Shown piece after piece: positions 10,108 to 19,655 of a stretch of DNA of 64,000 nucleotides. The stretch is from the NCBI GenBank assembly GCA_026027325.1, contig JAMSLZ010000018.1, forward strand, positions 1 to 64,000, read 5' to 3'. Under the pieces are notes generated by a model. It had not been told where the DNA came from. It was given only the letters and a program-made list of their open reading frames with translations, and ran no database searches. The DNA comes from Actinomucor elegans. Its lineage: Eukaryota; Mucoromycota; Mucoromycetes; Mucorales; Mucoraceae. Every line of letters starts with the position of its first letter. The first letter of the stretch is position 1. The position numbers and the translations under genes were made by a program.

Positions 10108-10382
10108 ACTACCCAGCCAATTAATAACAAAAGGCTGGCAGTGGTAGAATGAGTCTCTCTATTGTTTTCTCGTTAATTATACACGTACCCAACTAATTAC
10201 GAACATCTCAGGAAACATCTCAAAGCTGAGTATAACCCTTATCGAATATCGACTGATTGATGACGGACACTGAATAAGCCATGAATACAACAACGACCCT
10301 AATATAACTTTAGCTTTCGCTATTACTTACTATCTTCTAATTCTAGCAATGCGCTAACTTTACTCCCAACCAATTATTATCC
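10108..10382. repeat. Diverged interspersed repeat and F-type LTR remnant
   Basis: Bases 10108-10205 match, inverted and diverged, the sequence at about 57480-57600 (AAGGCTGGCAGT). Bases 10211-10290 resemble the end of the F-type LTR. Confidence 0.5.
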
Positions 10383-10960
10383 TAGGGTATCCCTAATCTT
10401 AACCCTAGCCCTAGCCCTGAAGGTAGACCCCTTAGCCTTTGTGGTGTAGTCAGCTCTCTCTTAGCCCTAGGTTTTATTGACCAAAGGTATCCCTAGCGTA
10501 AACCCTAGGGTTAGCCCTAGCCCTAGCCCGGGTATTACCCCTTAGCCTTTGTAGTGTAGTCAGCTCTCTCTTAGCCCTAGGTTTTATTGACCAAAGGTAT
10601 CCCTAGCGTAAACCCTAGGGTTAGCCCTAGCCCTAGCCCGGGTATTACCCCTTAGCCTTTGTGGTGTAGTCAGCTCTCTCTTAGCCCTAGGTTTTATTGA
10701 CCAAAGGTATCCCTAGCGTAAACCCTAGGGTTAGCCCTAGCCCTAGCCCGGGTATTACCCCTTAGCCTTTGTGGTGTAGTCAGCTCTCTCTTAGCCCTAG
10801 GTTTTATTGACCAAAGGTATCCCTAGCGTAAACCCTAGGGTTAGCCCTAGCCCTAGCCCGGGTATTACCCTTTCGCATGTGGTGTGATTAGCTCTTTCAG
10901 CCTACCAGTGTTATAAACCTGAGGTATGCCTTGTGCAAACCCTAGCCCTAGCTCTCAGGG
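10383..10960 (+). repeat. Telomere-associated tandem repeat, 110-bp unit
   Basis: Units start at about 10421, 10531, 10641 and 10751 at a spacing of exactly 110 bp, each with GGTATTACCCC and an inner CCCTAGCCCTAGCCC telomere variant. A single 98-bp-type unit follows at 10861. The copies are nearly identical, so the array is recently homogenised. Confidence 0.92.
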
Positions 10961-11160
10961 TACTACCCTAACCCTGACCTGTCTGTTACTCTAATCCTGA
11001 TTCCTAACCTTAATTTCTCCTAATCATAATTCTAATTCTTATTCCCATCCTTATCTCTAGTCTTAATTCTAAGTTGTGTCAAATTCTGCTCCTATCCTCT
11101 CTTCAATCCTAATTCTATTTCTAATTCTAATCCATTTTTTTCTAACATTATTTTCTTTTT

Positions 11161-11207
<47 letters not shown>

Positions 11208-11354
11208 TAGCTTATCTATATTTTGTGTCAATTCCTTATTTTTAACCTTGGTTTAATCATAAGCTTATTTCGTGCTTAATCTTAATCTCATCCTTAATTT
11301 TTCATCTTAATCTTATCTTATTTTCGTCCTCTTTCTGCTTCTAATTGTATCTCT
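10961..11354. repeat. Degenerate telomere-like tract with poly-T
   Basis: The tract begins CTACCCTAACCCTGACC and decays into C/T-rich sequence with a T-run of nearly 50 bases around 11158-11205. No gene is present. Confidence 0.7.
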
Positions 11355-11718
11355 TGTTGTAAACATGACTTGTTCAGTGTCCGTCACCAATCAGGTCAAT
11401 GTTCGACAATGCTTATACTCAGCTTGTGCTTTGACAGCTTTGTAACGTCGGTTAAGAGATATATATGGAAATCAATGCTTAGTGCAACTAACCTTCATAA
11501 ACTATCTATCACCGAATATAAAGTCGTACTAGAATGGATTACTATAAATCCTTGTTAACTCCATGAGCGCAGTCTTTGACTAACTCAATCGTCTATAATA
11601 TCAAGTTAAATCCGAACTTCAATTTTGTATAAATAGCTCATCATTTTAATGCTTTAATAAATCAATTCGTTTTATCAGTCTGGTTATTTTTACAGTCTTT
11701 ATTATATTCGATATAACA
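11355..11718 (+). repeat. Solo F-type LTR
   Basis: The 364-bp LTR starts TGTTGTAAACATG and ends CGATATAACA. A 5-bp duplication TCTCT flanks it on both sides. It contains a TATAAATAG box and an AATAAA signal in the expected LTR order. Confidence 0.9.
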
Positions 11719-12221
11719 TCTCTCACTGTATTATCCTAAGTTTAACCTTACTCCTAAGTGTAAATCTAATTCTTATTCTCGCTCTACTATAAATTCTAAT
11801 TTATTCCTTTTCTTATTTCTAATTCTAATTTATTCCTTATCCTAATTTGTTTTTTTTTTTTTTTATCCCTCCTTCTAATCTGTTCCTGATCTTAATTTAT
11901 CCTTAATTTAATTTTATCTTGATTCACTTCTAATTCTCATCTTCATTTTTGCTCTTCTTCTTAAAGTTAATTTTATTCATAATTCATATGTTCGTATTCC
12001 AAATCATGTTCCTATTAATTATCTTAAATTTATCCCTAATCTTATTATTGACATTAATCTAAAATATAATCATAATTCTAATTCTGTCATTAATTGTGTC
12101 CCTAACATTAATGTTAATCTAATCCTTAATCTATTCCTAGTCTTGTTCTCATCCTTTTCTTATTTCTAATCCTGATTTTTATTTCTGTCTTTCTTTGTAG
12201 TTCTAACACAAACTTTCCTAT
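11719..12221. repeat. Degenerate telomere-like pyrimidine tract
   Basis: The sequence is rich in TCCTAAT, TCTTAAT and CTAATT words on the + strand, with no credible gene. Confidence 0.6.
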
Positions 12222-12470
12222 GAGTCACGTTTATTAGTATATTGTAGTTGTAAGTTACAAAAATAACTTACTACGTGCTTTTTTAATTAATTTTTTAAAG
12301 AAAAAAAATTATGAAGTTTGTTTTGAAAAATAAAAATTTCACTCATACATATAAAATTATTAAAATATAATTAATGCTATTTATAAATTTATAATTATTT
12401 ACAAAAATAATATTAATTAAAAATAAAACGATATATAAAATGTTTTATACAGTATATAATTTATTAAGGT

Positions 12471-12976
12471 TGTTGTAAAGGTGGTAGATAAAGATTTTGG
12501 AAGATAGAAATACTTTTAAAACTGTGGATAGTTTTTTATTAGAGATCAAGAATTGATTAACTGGTCAAAAGGTGATAAAACGCATCTCTTATATACTTTT
12601 TCTCGGTCGGTACTTGATTCTAAATTCATATTACGATTTGCCAGGAACAAGGTTGGACTGCGTATAAAGAAGACCAGGGATAATAACCAAATGAGCGGAC
12701 CAAGATTAGCGGCGAGGAGTGTCGGGATCAATATATCCAAAGGTAATAGTATTGAATGTAATATTTGGTGTGAGAGATAGTATTTATCAATTAGCGTCTA
12801 CTTGCTCAGAGTGATATATAAATAAAGATATTTTAACATAATCAAATACAGTCATTTACATTCTGGTTCTTGGTAATAATGCTTTATACACTTCTGCAGC
12901 TATATATAAGGATATCTATACGATTTTCTATCTGTACAGTATTCTCTTATTAATATAATTATGAGCGTTTACAACA
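12471..12976 (-). repeat. 3' LTR of chromovirus D
   Basis: On the sense strand it begins TGTTGTAAACGC and ends TTTACAACA. Short open frames on it are repeated in the other LTR and are not genes. Confidence 0.95.
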
Positions 12977-13159
12977 TTATCCTCCACCAGAATCAAACAA
13001 ACTTGTATTGATTCGGCAAGTGCGTCAGTTCCACCAAATAGTACATTCATGCGGCTGAGTTTTGATTAACACGCTCAGGTATACCTCCTTTTACGCACCA
13101 ATTCAGGGTCTTTTCTTGCATCGTGGCTTTTCTTGGTTCTTGTTTCATAACTTGCCTAC

Positions 13160-16100
13160 TTATTCTATCTTTCTTTTCTTGTTTGAACGTCTATTCAGTA
13201 TTCTCTCTTCTCTACTCGTAGTGGCTGCAATATTTGCTCTTTTGTTTTTCGACATCTCGATCGCTACATTTGACATCTCATTCCCATTGCATTTAGGAAT
13301 CTTGGAAGTTCCAACTTTTTTGCGTCTGTTAGGTTCAGAGTTTTGAATTGACTGTTCGACTCTAGTTTGCTCTAAACGTCGTAATTCTCTTTGCTTATTC
13401 CAGTACCGTTGAATGATAGTTGGATCGGTGAAATCACTTGCTTTTTGCCAAGTATTTTCTTTCTCAGAATAACCTTTCCACTTAATCAAGTATTCTCGAT
13501 GACCTTCTTCACCTCGATGATCACGGATACCTTCGACTTCGTAGTATTCTTCTTCGATACTAGACTCATCCAGGGTAACTACTTTCAATTCCGACGGTAC
13601 ATAGTTTCGGGATAATAATTCATTCTGTTCATCCTTTAGTTCATACGATCCACCAGTATTTCTTCGAACAACAGTGTAAGGTCCCTCATAAATCGGAGCT
13701 AACTTACTAGATCGATTCTGTAATCTGATCATGACATGCGTTCCAACTGGAATGTCGACAAGAACACTCTTTTGATTGAACTTTTTGTTATATTCCTCAT
13801 TTATCTTCTGAGTTCTTTCGAGGATGGCTGGGAATACGATCTTATCCATGTAATCTACGCGTTCTTCCAACTCTCGCATGGTCATAGACTCAATGGGTAG
13901 TTTGAACTTCTTCTCGTTCCCGTAGTCATCAGGTAAGTTGACTCTACGTGCAAACATCAAGGAGAAGGGAGAACTCATAGTTTTTGCTTTAATGTGTCGG
14001 TTCATGCAGAGCTGTATGATAGGAAGATAATACGCCCAACTATGACTGTCTGACTTCATCATTTTTCTTAACGTGTTAGTTGCGGTACGAACTGCATTTT
14101 CCGCTGCTCCATTTGCTCGAGGATGATATGGCGTAGTGTATCTTCTATCAATTCCTAGGTTCTTCGAAATACTGTTCATCACAGCATTCTTGAACTCTAG
14201 ACCATTATCAGACTGGCAAATACGTGGAACACCAAAATCACCATAGACTTTGACCAACTCTTTTGCAACAGTATCGGATTGTTTGTTCTTCAGAGGTCTG
14301 AGAATAACGAATTTCGAACAAATATCTGTTATAACCAACATGTAAACATATCCTTCTTCAGTTACGTCAAAAGGTCCAGCCAAGTCGATAGCAATATGAT
14401 CAAATGGTCGGTTGGCTACAACATTAGATAATGGGTGATAACCTCTCTTACTGATGTTGTGCTTTTGACATTCAACACACGAACTAACAATGTCTTTTGC
14501 TTCTGCGTAGATATTCGCCCAATGGAGACCTTGTGAATGTAAATCTCGCACAATTGCTTGCGATCCAAAGTGTCCAAATGCATGCGCTTCTTTCAACAGA
14601 GCATCTCTCTCTTCTTCAGGAGGAGTCATATAGTCAGTCAGCTCATCTTTTCTTTCAACTAGTTTAGTCGCGAGTACGTTAATCGTTTTATCTCGGCTAA
14701 ATCGCTTTTTTCTAATGATGGCTTTCTTTTTAGGGCTTCGTCTGATGATTTTGCTCGTAACACTATCCTCCACCAGTTTGTTTTCATCTTCTAAAGGTGA
14801 ATACAAACGGCTCAGAATATCAGGCAATTTGTTCAATATACCGGGGATGTGCACTACATCAAAATCAAAATCCAGAAGAGTCTCGATCCATCCAATTAAC
14901 ATGGGATTTGCGATCTTTTGCGTATGTAAGTATACTAGTGCCTTGTGATCTGTAAATACAGTGAACTTTTTGCCCCATATATACTTGCGAAACTTCAGTA
15001 ATGCTAACACGACTGCATACAATTCTCTTTTAGTAGTGCTCCAACGGCGTTGTGAAGGTGACAAGGAGCTCGATACAAATCCTATGTAAAGATCTTGGCC
15101 GGCCTCATTCTTTTGAAACAACACTGCCGCGACACCATAAAGTGATGCGTCTGTAGCTACGTAAAACTGTTTTGACAAATCCGGATAATGCAGCATCATC
15201 TTCGACTGCAAAATCTCTTTGATAGTTTCAAAGCTCTTAGTGTGACGATCGGTCCACAGCTCTTCCACATTCTCTGCATTCACTAAACTGGTGAGTGGTT
15301 CTGCTACTCTGGAAATCATCGGAACGAATTCTCTCAGGTAATTGACCAAACCCATAAATTGCTGGATGTGTTTCTTATTTTTATTTGGAAGTGGCCACTT
15401 TGAAACATTGGTAAGTTTTGATTGATCCACACGAACTCCTGAAGCGTCCACTACAAATCCCAACATACGAACTGAATGTTGAAACCATGAACACTTGGAT
15501 TCTTTCAGGATTAAATTTGCGGAATTTAATCTGTCAATCACAAACTTTACATCTTTTGCATGCTGTTCGATACTTTCACTGGCAACAATACAGTCATCCA
15601 CGAAGTTCTGAACGCAATCAATACCTTCAAACAAGGTTGCCATGACCTTTTGAAATTGCGAGGTTAGCATTTTCACTCCAAAGCACGCTTTTTGAAAGGA
15701 AAAGCCATTGCCATTATAAGTAAACGATAACTTGTGTACATCCTCGGGTGCCACTTTGAATCGATGATATGCATTCGACAAATCCAAAGTTGTAAACACT
15801 TTTTTACCGGCCAAGTTATCAAAGATATCCTTAACCAAAGGTACGGGAAAATTGAATGTTGGAGGTAGAATTTGATTCAACGATCTCACATCTAAACACG
15901 CTCTATGGCTCACAATCTCACCATCTTTGTTACGTTTAGGAACAAGCAGTAATGGACTGTTGAATGACGTGTTTACTCGGGATCGAATGATTGTACCTGT
16001 TTCCAACCATTCTTTTATTTGCTTATCGAGAACTGGTCTTAATGCATAAGGGATGGGGTATTGACGTCTATACGCCGTTGCACCCTCTTTCGTAGGTAAT

Positions 16101-18085
16101 CGAACAATGGATTCAGGCAAAGGACATGAAGATGTTATGGGTATGCTCTGATTAATCTCTAGTGATTCTTTAATTATACTCATGAACTCTGCTCTTTGCT
16201 CAGGCGTACCAGCAGGCGAATTGTCAGGTTCATGTTTTCTTTCACGTTCAATGTTCAAGTTTTCAAAAATAGCTTCATCACTCAAGGCAGCGTCAGAATG
16301 TGCATGATCATCTTTGATGCGAAAAGCCACTCCAGTTAATCCGATATTCATTTTGGGAAGAATATCTGTGCCAAGAAGAATATCAAACTCGAATCCGTCG
16401 TTAAAGTTCATTACTTCAAATGAGTGTTTGAACTTAATGCCATTTGCATACTTTATTTCCAAAGGATCGGTGATACCAATTCTCTTTGCAGTATTTTGAT
16501 GAGACAAGAAATTATAAGAACCAGGTAATTTATGTACTTTATTTATATGAAGTTTATTCTTCAAAGAAGACAAACTAACAAAGCTACAACTACTTCCTGT
16601 ATCTACGCGTCCCAGGAGACGTTCAGACTCTACAATCAACGGTGTACATAAATTAAATGCGTCATTAGCCTTTAATTTGTCACTCTTCTTGTTCTCATTC
16701 AGGTACTTACATTGATAGCTCTGATTCTCAATCTCGGAGTCGGCCATCTCCAAGTCCTCTTGAACTTGCTGCTCAATTGACTTCTCACTCGAGGAAGCCG
16801 CAGGCATCACAGCCAAGACAGTACTGCTACTACTGCTTTCAGCAGCACCACAACGATGACCAGGACGCCATGGAGACACACCACAAGTCCAACACTCTTT
16901 ACCCTTCGCCTTCTTCACAGAAGGAGGGCGTTCAGCTCTTCTCTTAGCGAGAAAACAATCCTTGGTGTCATGGGTCGCATTGTTACCATGATGGATGCAC
17001 GAAAAGGGTTTCGCCACCTTACTCGCCTTTTGCACCCGACGAGCTGCATTCTTGTGATGATGGTGATAGGGGGCCTTTTCTTTGCGTCGCTCAACAACAG
17101 GCGCACCAGGAAGAAGAGAAACAGCCTCATTATACGACGTATGGTCGTCACCAAGAATATCACGACCAATCTGTGCGATTTGATCGACAGTGTATTCAGC
17201 ATTCTCACCAGAAGATCCAGCCTTCACTGAATTCATTGCAACTCTGATCAGCGTCTGAACAGGTTTAGTCAGCGAGGCCAAAAAACGATCAGCTACTCTA
17301 GGACACTCTCTAGGTAGGCCTGCATCAAACATTGCTGTTTGAAAACGCTTAGCATAGTCGCCCACCGACTCATTGTTTTCCATTACCATGGTAAACACAA
17401 GGTCAGTATATCTTCTCAACACAAGGGAAGAACCGTGCTGCTTCTTAAACTCTCTACGAGCATCTGCCCATAGGGTACAACCTCTACTCAGCTCATCTTT
17501 CACCCATGCTTTATCGCCATGGGGAAGGCAAAGGGGTAAGAAGTTCTTCCACACCTCATCAATGGACATGGAAGAAGACTCAACTACATCCTCAAATTCT
17601 CTCAAAAAATGCTCAACAGACTCGAAGGCTTCGTAACCTGGAAAAGGTTTGACAGCCGAGGTCAAGAGTTGGAACTTGGGCAAGTCGCGACGATTCAATG
17701 TCAAACCAGTAGGTGGCTTAACACGATCAACCTCACCGATCAATGAACTGCACTCTTGGATCTCACGGAGCATCCTCTTGGAGCGTTCAAGGGCCAACAA
17801 GGCTTCATCAGCCGCTACGTCATCTCTGACTACACGAGCACGACTAAACGCTTGAAGGTATCGGGTAATATCTGCACGGAGCCCGGCGATATTTGTGTCA
17901 ATCAGTTGTGGGTCAGTCATGTCAGCAACAGCATGCTCAGCCGACTCAGACAACAAAGAACTAGCACCAGGAGACTTGATAAACTCATCAAGGTTGCTTG
18001 ACAAGGTCGATTCATCAAACATGGGGGTGTCAGGGTTAACACCACAGTTGGCAGAAGAAGAACCAGAAACGTTGTTGGAAGCCAT
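13160..18085 (-). CDS. Gag-Pol polyprotein with chromodomain (chromovirus D)
   Basis: This 1641-aa single frame makes all proteins for copying and integration of the element. In order it has: Gag (about 1-480) with a CxxH..H..C motif and a knuckle CWTCGVSPWRPGHRC (C-x2-C-x8-H-x-C); protease active site DTGSS (about 495); reverse transcriptase with FVDD (about 827, an F for the usual Y); RNase H with TDAS (about 977) and TDHKAL; integrase with an HHCC finger (CVECQKH), IDLAGPF, SDNGLEF and NGAAEN; and a chromodomain (about 1517-1568, YYEVEGIRDH, EYLIKWKGY). The tail is basic. Gag and Pol share one frame with no frameshift. The first ATG after the 5' LTR leader (MASNNVSGSS) is used as the start. 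No break is seen. Confidence 0.95.
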   Translation of the reverse strand: MASNNVSGSSSANCGVNPDTPMFDESTLSSNLDEFIKSPGASSLLSESAEHAVADMTDPQLIDTNIAGLRADITRYLQAFSRARVVRDDVAADEALLALERSKRMLREIQECSSLIGEVDRVKPPTGLTLNRRDLPKFQLLTSAVKPFPGYEAFESVEHFLREFEDVVESSSMSIDEVWKNFLPLCLPHGDKAWVKDELSRGCTLWADARREFKKQHGSSLVLRRYTDLVFTMVMENNESVGDYAKRFQTAMFDAGLPRECPRVADRFLASLTKPVQTLIRVAMNSVKAGSSGENAEYTVDQIAQIGRDILGDDHTSYNEAVSLLPGAPVVERRKEKAPYHHHHKNAARRVQKASKVAKPFSCIHHGNNATHDTKDCFLAKRRAERPPSVKKAKGKECWTCGVSPWRPGHRCGAAESSSSSTVLAVMPAASSSEKSIEQQVQEDLEMADSEIENQSYQCKYLNENKKSDKLKANDAFNLCTPLIVESERLLGRVDTGSSCSFVSLSSLKNKLHINKVHKLPGSYNFLSHQNTAKRIGITDPLEIKYANGIKFKHSFEVMNFNDGFEFDILLGTDILPKMNIGLTGVAFRIKDDHAHSDAALSDEAIFENLNIERERKHEPDNSPAGTPEQRAEFMSIIKESLEINQSIPITSSCPLPESIVRLPTKEGATAYRRQYPIPYALRPVLDKQIKEWLETGTIIRSRVNTSFNSPLLLVPKRNKDGEIVSHRACLDVRSLNQILPPTFNFPVPLVKDIFDNLAGKKVFTTLDLSNAYHRFKVAPEDVHKLSFTYNGNGFSFQKACFGVKMLTSQFQKVMATLFEGIDCVQNFVDDCIVASESIEQHAKDVKFVIDRLNSANLILKESKCSWFQHSVRMLGFVVDASGVRVDQSKLTNVSKWPLPNKNKKHIQQFMGLVNYLREFVPMISRVAEPLTSLVNAENVEELWTDRHTKSFETIKEILQSKMMLHYPDLSKQFYVATDASLYGVAAVLFQKNEAGQDLYIGFVSSSLSPSQRRWSTTKRELYAVVLALLKFRKYIWGKKFTVFTDHKALVYLHTQKIANPMLIGWIETLLDFDFDVVHIPGILNKLPDILSRLYSPLEDENKLVEDSVTSKIIRRSPKKKAIIRKKRFSRDKTINVLATKLVERKDELTDYMTPPEEERDALLKEAHAFGHFGSQAIVRDLHSQGLHWANIYAEAKDIVSSCVECQKHNISKRGYHPLSNVVANRPFDHIAIDLAGPFDVTEEGYVYMLVITDICSKFVILRPLKNKQSDTVAKELVKVYGDFGVPRICQSDNGLEFKNAVMNSISKNLGIDRRYTTPYHPRANGAAENAVRTATNTLRKMMKSDSHSWAYYLPIIQLCMNRHIKAKTMSSPFSLMFARRVNLPDDYGNEKKFKLPIESMTMRELEERVDYMDKIVFPAILERTQKINEEYNKKFNQKSVLVDIPVGTHVMIRLQNRSSKLAPIYEGPYTVVRRNTGGSYELKDEQNELLSRNYVPSELKVVTLDESSIEEEYYEVEGIRDHRGEEGHREYLIKWKGYSEKENTWQKASDFTDPTIIQRYWNKQRELRRLEQTRVEQSIQNSEPNRRKKVGTSKIPKCNGNEMSNVAIEMSKNKRANIAATTSREERILNRRSNKKRKIE

Positions 18086-18130
18086 ATCGATAAAAGTAAG
18101 GAAAATAGGACAGTAATTAAAAGTAAAAAA

Positions 18131-18636
18131 TGTTGTAAAGGTGGTAGATAAAGATTTTGGAAGATAGAAATACTTTTAAAACTGTGGATAGTTTTTTATT
18201 AGAGATCAAGAATTGATTAACTGGTCAAAAGGTGATAAAACGCATCTCTTATATACTTTTTCTCGGTCGGTACTTGATTCTAAATTCATATTACGATTTG
18301 CCAGGAACAAGGTTGGACTGCGTATAAAGAAGACCAGGGATAATAACCAAATGAGCGGACCAAGATTAGCGGCGAGGAGTGTCGGGATCAATATATCCAA
18401 AGGTAATAGTATTGAATGTAATATTTGGTGTGAGAGATAGTATTTATCAATTAGCGTCTACTTGCTCAGAGTGATATATAAATAAAGATATTTTAACATA
18501 ATCAAATACAGTCATTTACATTCTGGTTCTTGGTAATAATGCTTTATACACTTCTGCAGCTATATATAAGGATATCTATACGATTTTCTATCTGTACAGT
18601 ATTCTCTTATTAATATAATTATGAGCGTTTACAACA
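18131..18636 (-). repeat. 5' LTR of chromovirus D
   Basis: It has the same length and apparently the same sequence as 12471-12976. The Gag start lies 45 bp downstream on the minus strand. Confidence 0.95.
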
Positions 18637-18738
18637 AAGGTATTTAAAACAATAAGTTATTTTTATAGTTATATTAAAAATTAAAAGTATATAAATTAGG
18701 TTATAATATTATTATAATTTAATTCTGTATCATTACTC

Positions 18739-18999
18739 TATGCCTAATCCTATATTTAATCTTAATCCTAACTTTAATGTTATTCTTAATCTTAAATTAG
18801 CTATAATTTTAACCCTAATCTTAATTTTAACCATAACCATACCCTTGAGTCTCTCTATGGCTCTAGTCATATCATATTCTATCTCTTATTTTTTAACTTA
18901 TTCTAATATAATATTAAATGTAGTCTTAATGTTCATTTTGACTCTATTTCCAACAAAATTCTAATTATAATCATTTTTTTTTTTATTCTTGTTTCTGTT
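18739..18999. repeat. Degenerate telomere-like tract
   Basis: It contains words such as TGCCTAATCC, TTAACCCTAATC and AACCATAACC, the most telomere-like of the internal tracts, about 18.8 kb from the chromosome end. No gene is present. Confidence 0.65.
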
Positions 19000-19591
19000 T
19001 GTTGTAAACGCTCATTATTATATAAATAATATAATATTGTACAGATATAAAATCGTATAGATATTTTTATATATATGTGCTGAATTGTATAAAGCATTAT
19101 TACCAAGAACCAGAATGTAAATTACTTTATTGATTATGTTAAAATATCTTTATTTATATATCACTCTGAGCAAGTATACGCTAATTTATAAATACTATCT
19201 CTCACACCAAATATTACTTCCAATACTATTTTACCTTTGAATATAATGATCCCGACACTCCTCGCCGCTAATCTTGGTCCGCTCATTTGGTTATTATCCC
19301 TGGTCTTCTTTATACGCAGTCCAATCTTGTTCCTGGCAAATCGTAATATGAATTTAGAATCAAGTGCCGATCGTGAAAAAGTATATAAGAGATGCGTTTT
19401 ATCACCTTTTGATAAGTCAATCAATTCTTGATCTATAATAAAAAACTATCCACAGTTTTAAAAGTATTTCTATCTTCCAAAATCTCTATCTACCACCTTT
19501 ACAACACAATTCTTGATCTATAATAAAAAACTATCCACAGTTTTAAAAGTATTTCTATCTTTCAAAATCTCTATCTACCACCTTTACAACA
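19000..19591 (+). repeat. Diverged D-type solo LTR with an 85-bp terminal duplication
   Basis: Bases 19000-19506 are a D-type LTR in the orientation opposite to element D, with scattered substitutions. Its last 85 bp are repeated in tandem at 19507-19591, both copies ending CTTTACAACA. The flanks give no clear target duplication. Bases 19592-19634 match the segment at 2037 and 7494. Confidence 0.85.
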
Positions 19592-19655
19592 GTAACATCA
19601 ATGAATTCACCGCCTGTACAAAACTTGTCGATATTGTTATAGAATAGAGACTATT

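Larger units (their letters stand above)
12471..18636 (-). mobile_element. Ty3 chromovirus D, intact full-length copy
   Basis: The 6166-bp element has 506-bp LTRs at 12471-12976 and 18131-18636 that look identical, and AAGGT target duplications (12466-12470, 18637-18641). Read on the minus strand, a purine-rich tract (GGTGGAGGATAA) precedes the 3' LTR. No tRNA-type primer site (TGG...) follows the 5' LTR; the leader starts with six T. One long gag-pol frame is intact. Identical LTRs and an open frame point to a very recent insertion. Confidence 0.95.
12222..18738 (+). repeat. GA..TC family 5 solo repeat, split by chromovirus D
   Basis: Bases 12222-12470 and 18642-18738 join into a 346-bp repeat (GAGTCACG...ATTACTC) matching 9762-10107. 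TAT flanks both sides (12219-12221, 18739-18741). The split is the insertion of the D element with its AAGGT duplication. It has the same ends and duplication size as the three coding DDE families, but no coding member of this family is in the window. Confidence 0.75.

Noticed and set aside
10383..10960. CRISPR-like array
   Set aside because: Units are contiguous 110-bp tandem repeats with no unique spacers, in a eukaryotic subtelomere.
12546..12780. Small frames on both strands, repeated at 18206-18440
   Set aside because: They lie inside the two LTRs of element D and are repeated only because the LTRs are.
16856..17230. 124-aa antisense frame in chromovirus D
   Set aside because: It is antisense to the Gag region and has no recognisable features.
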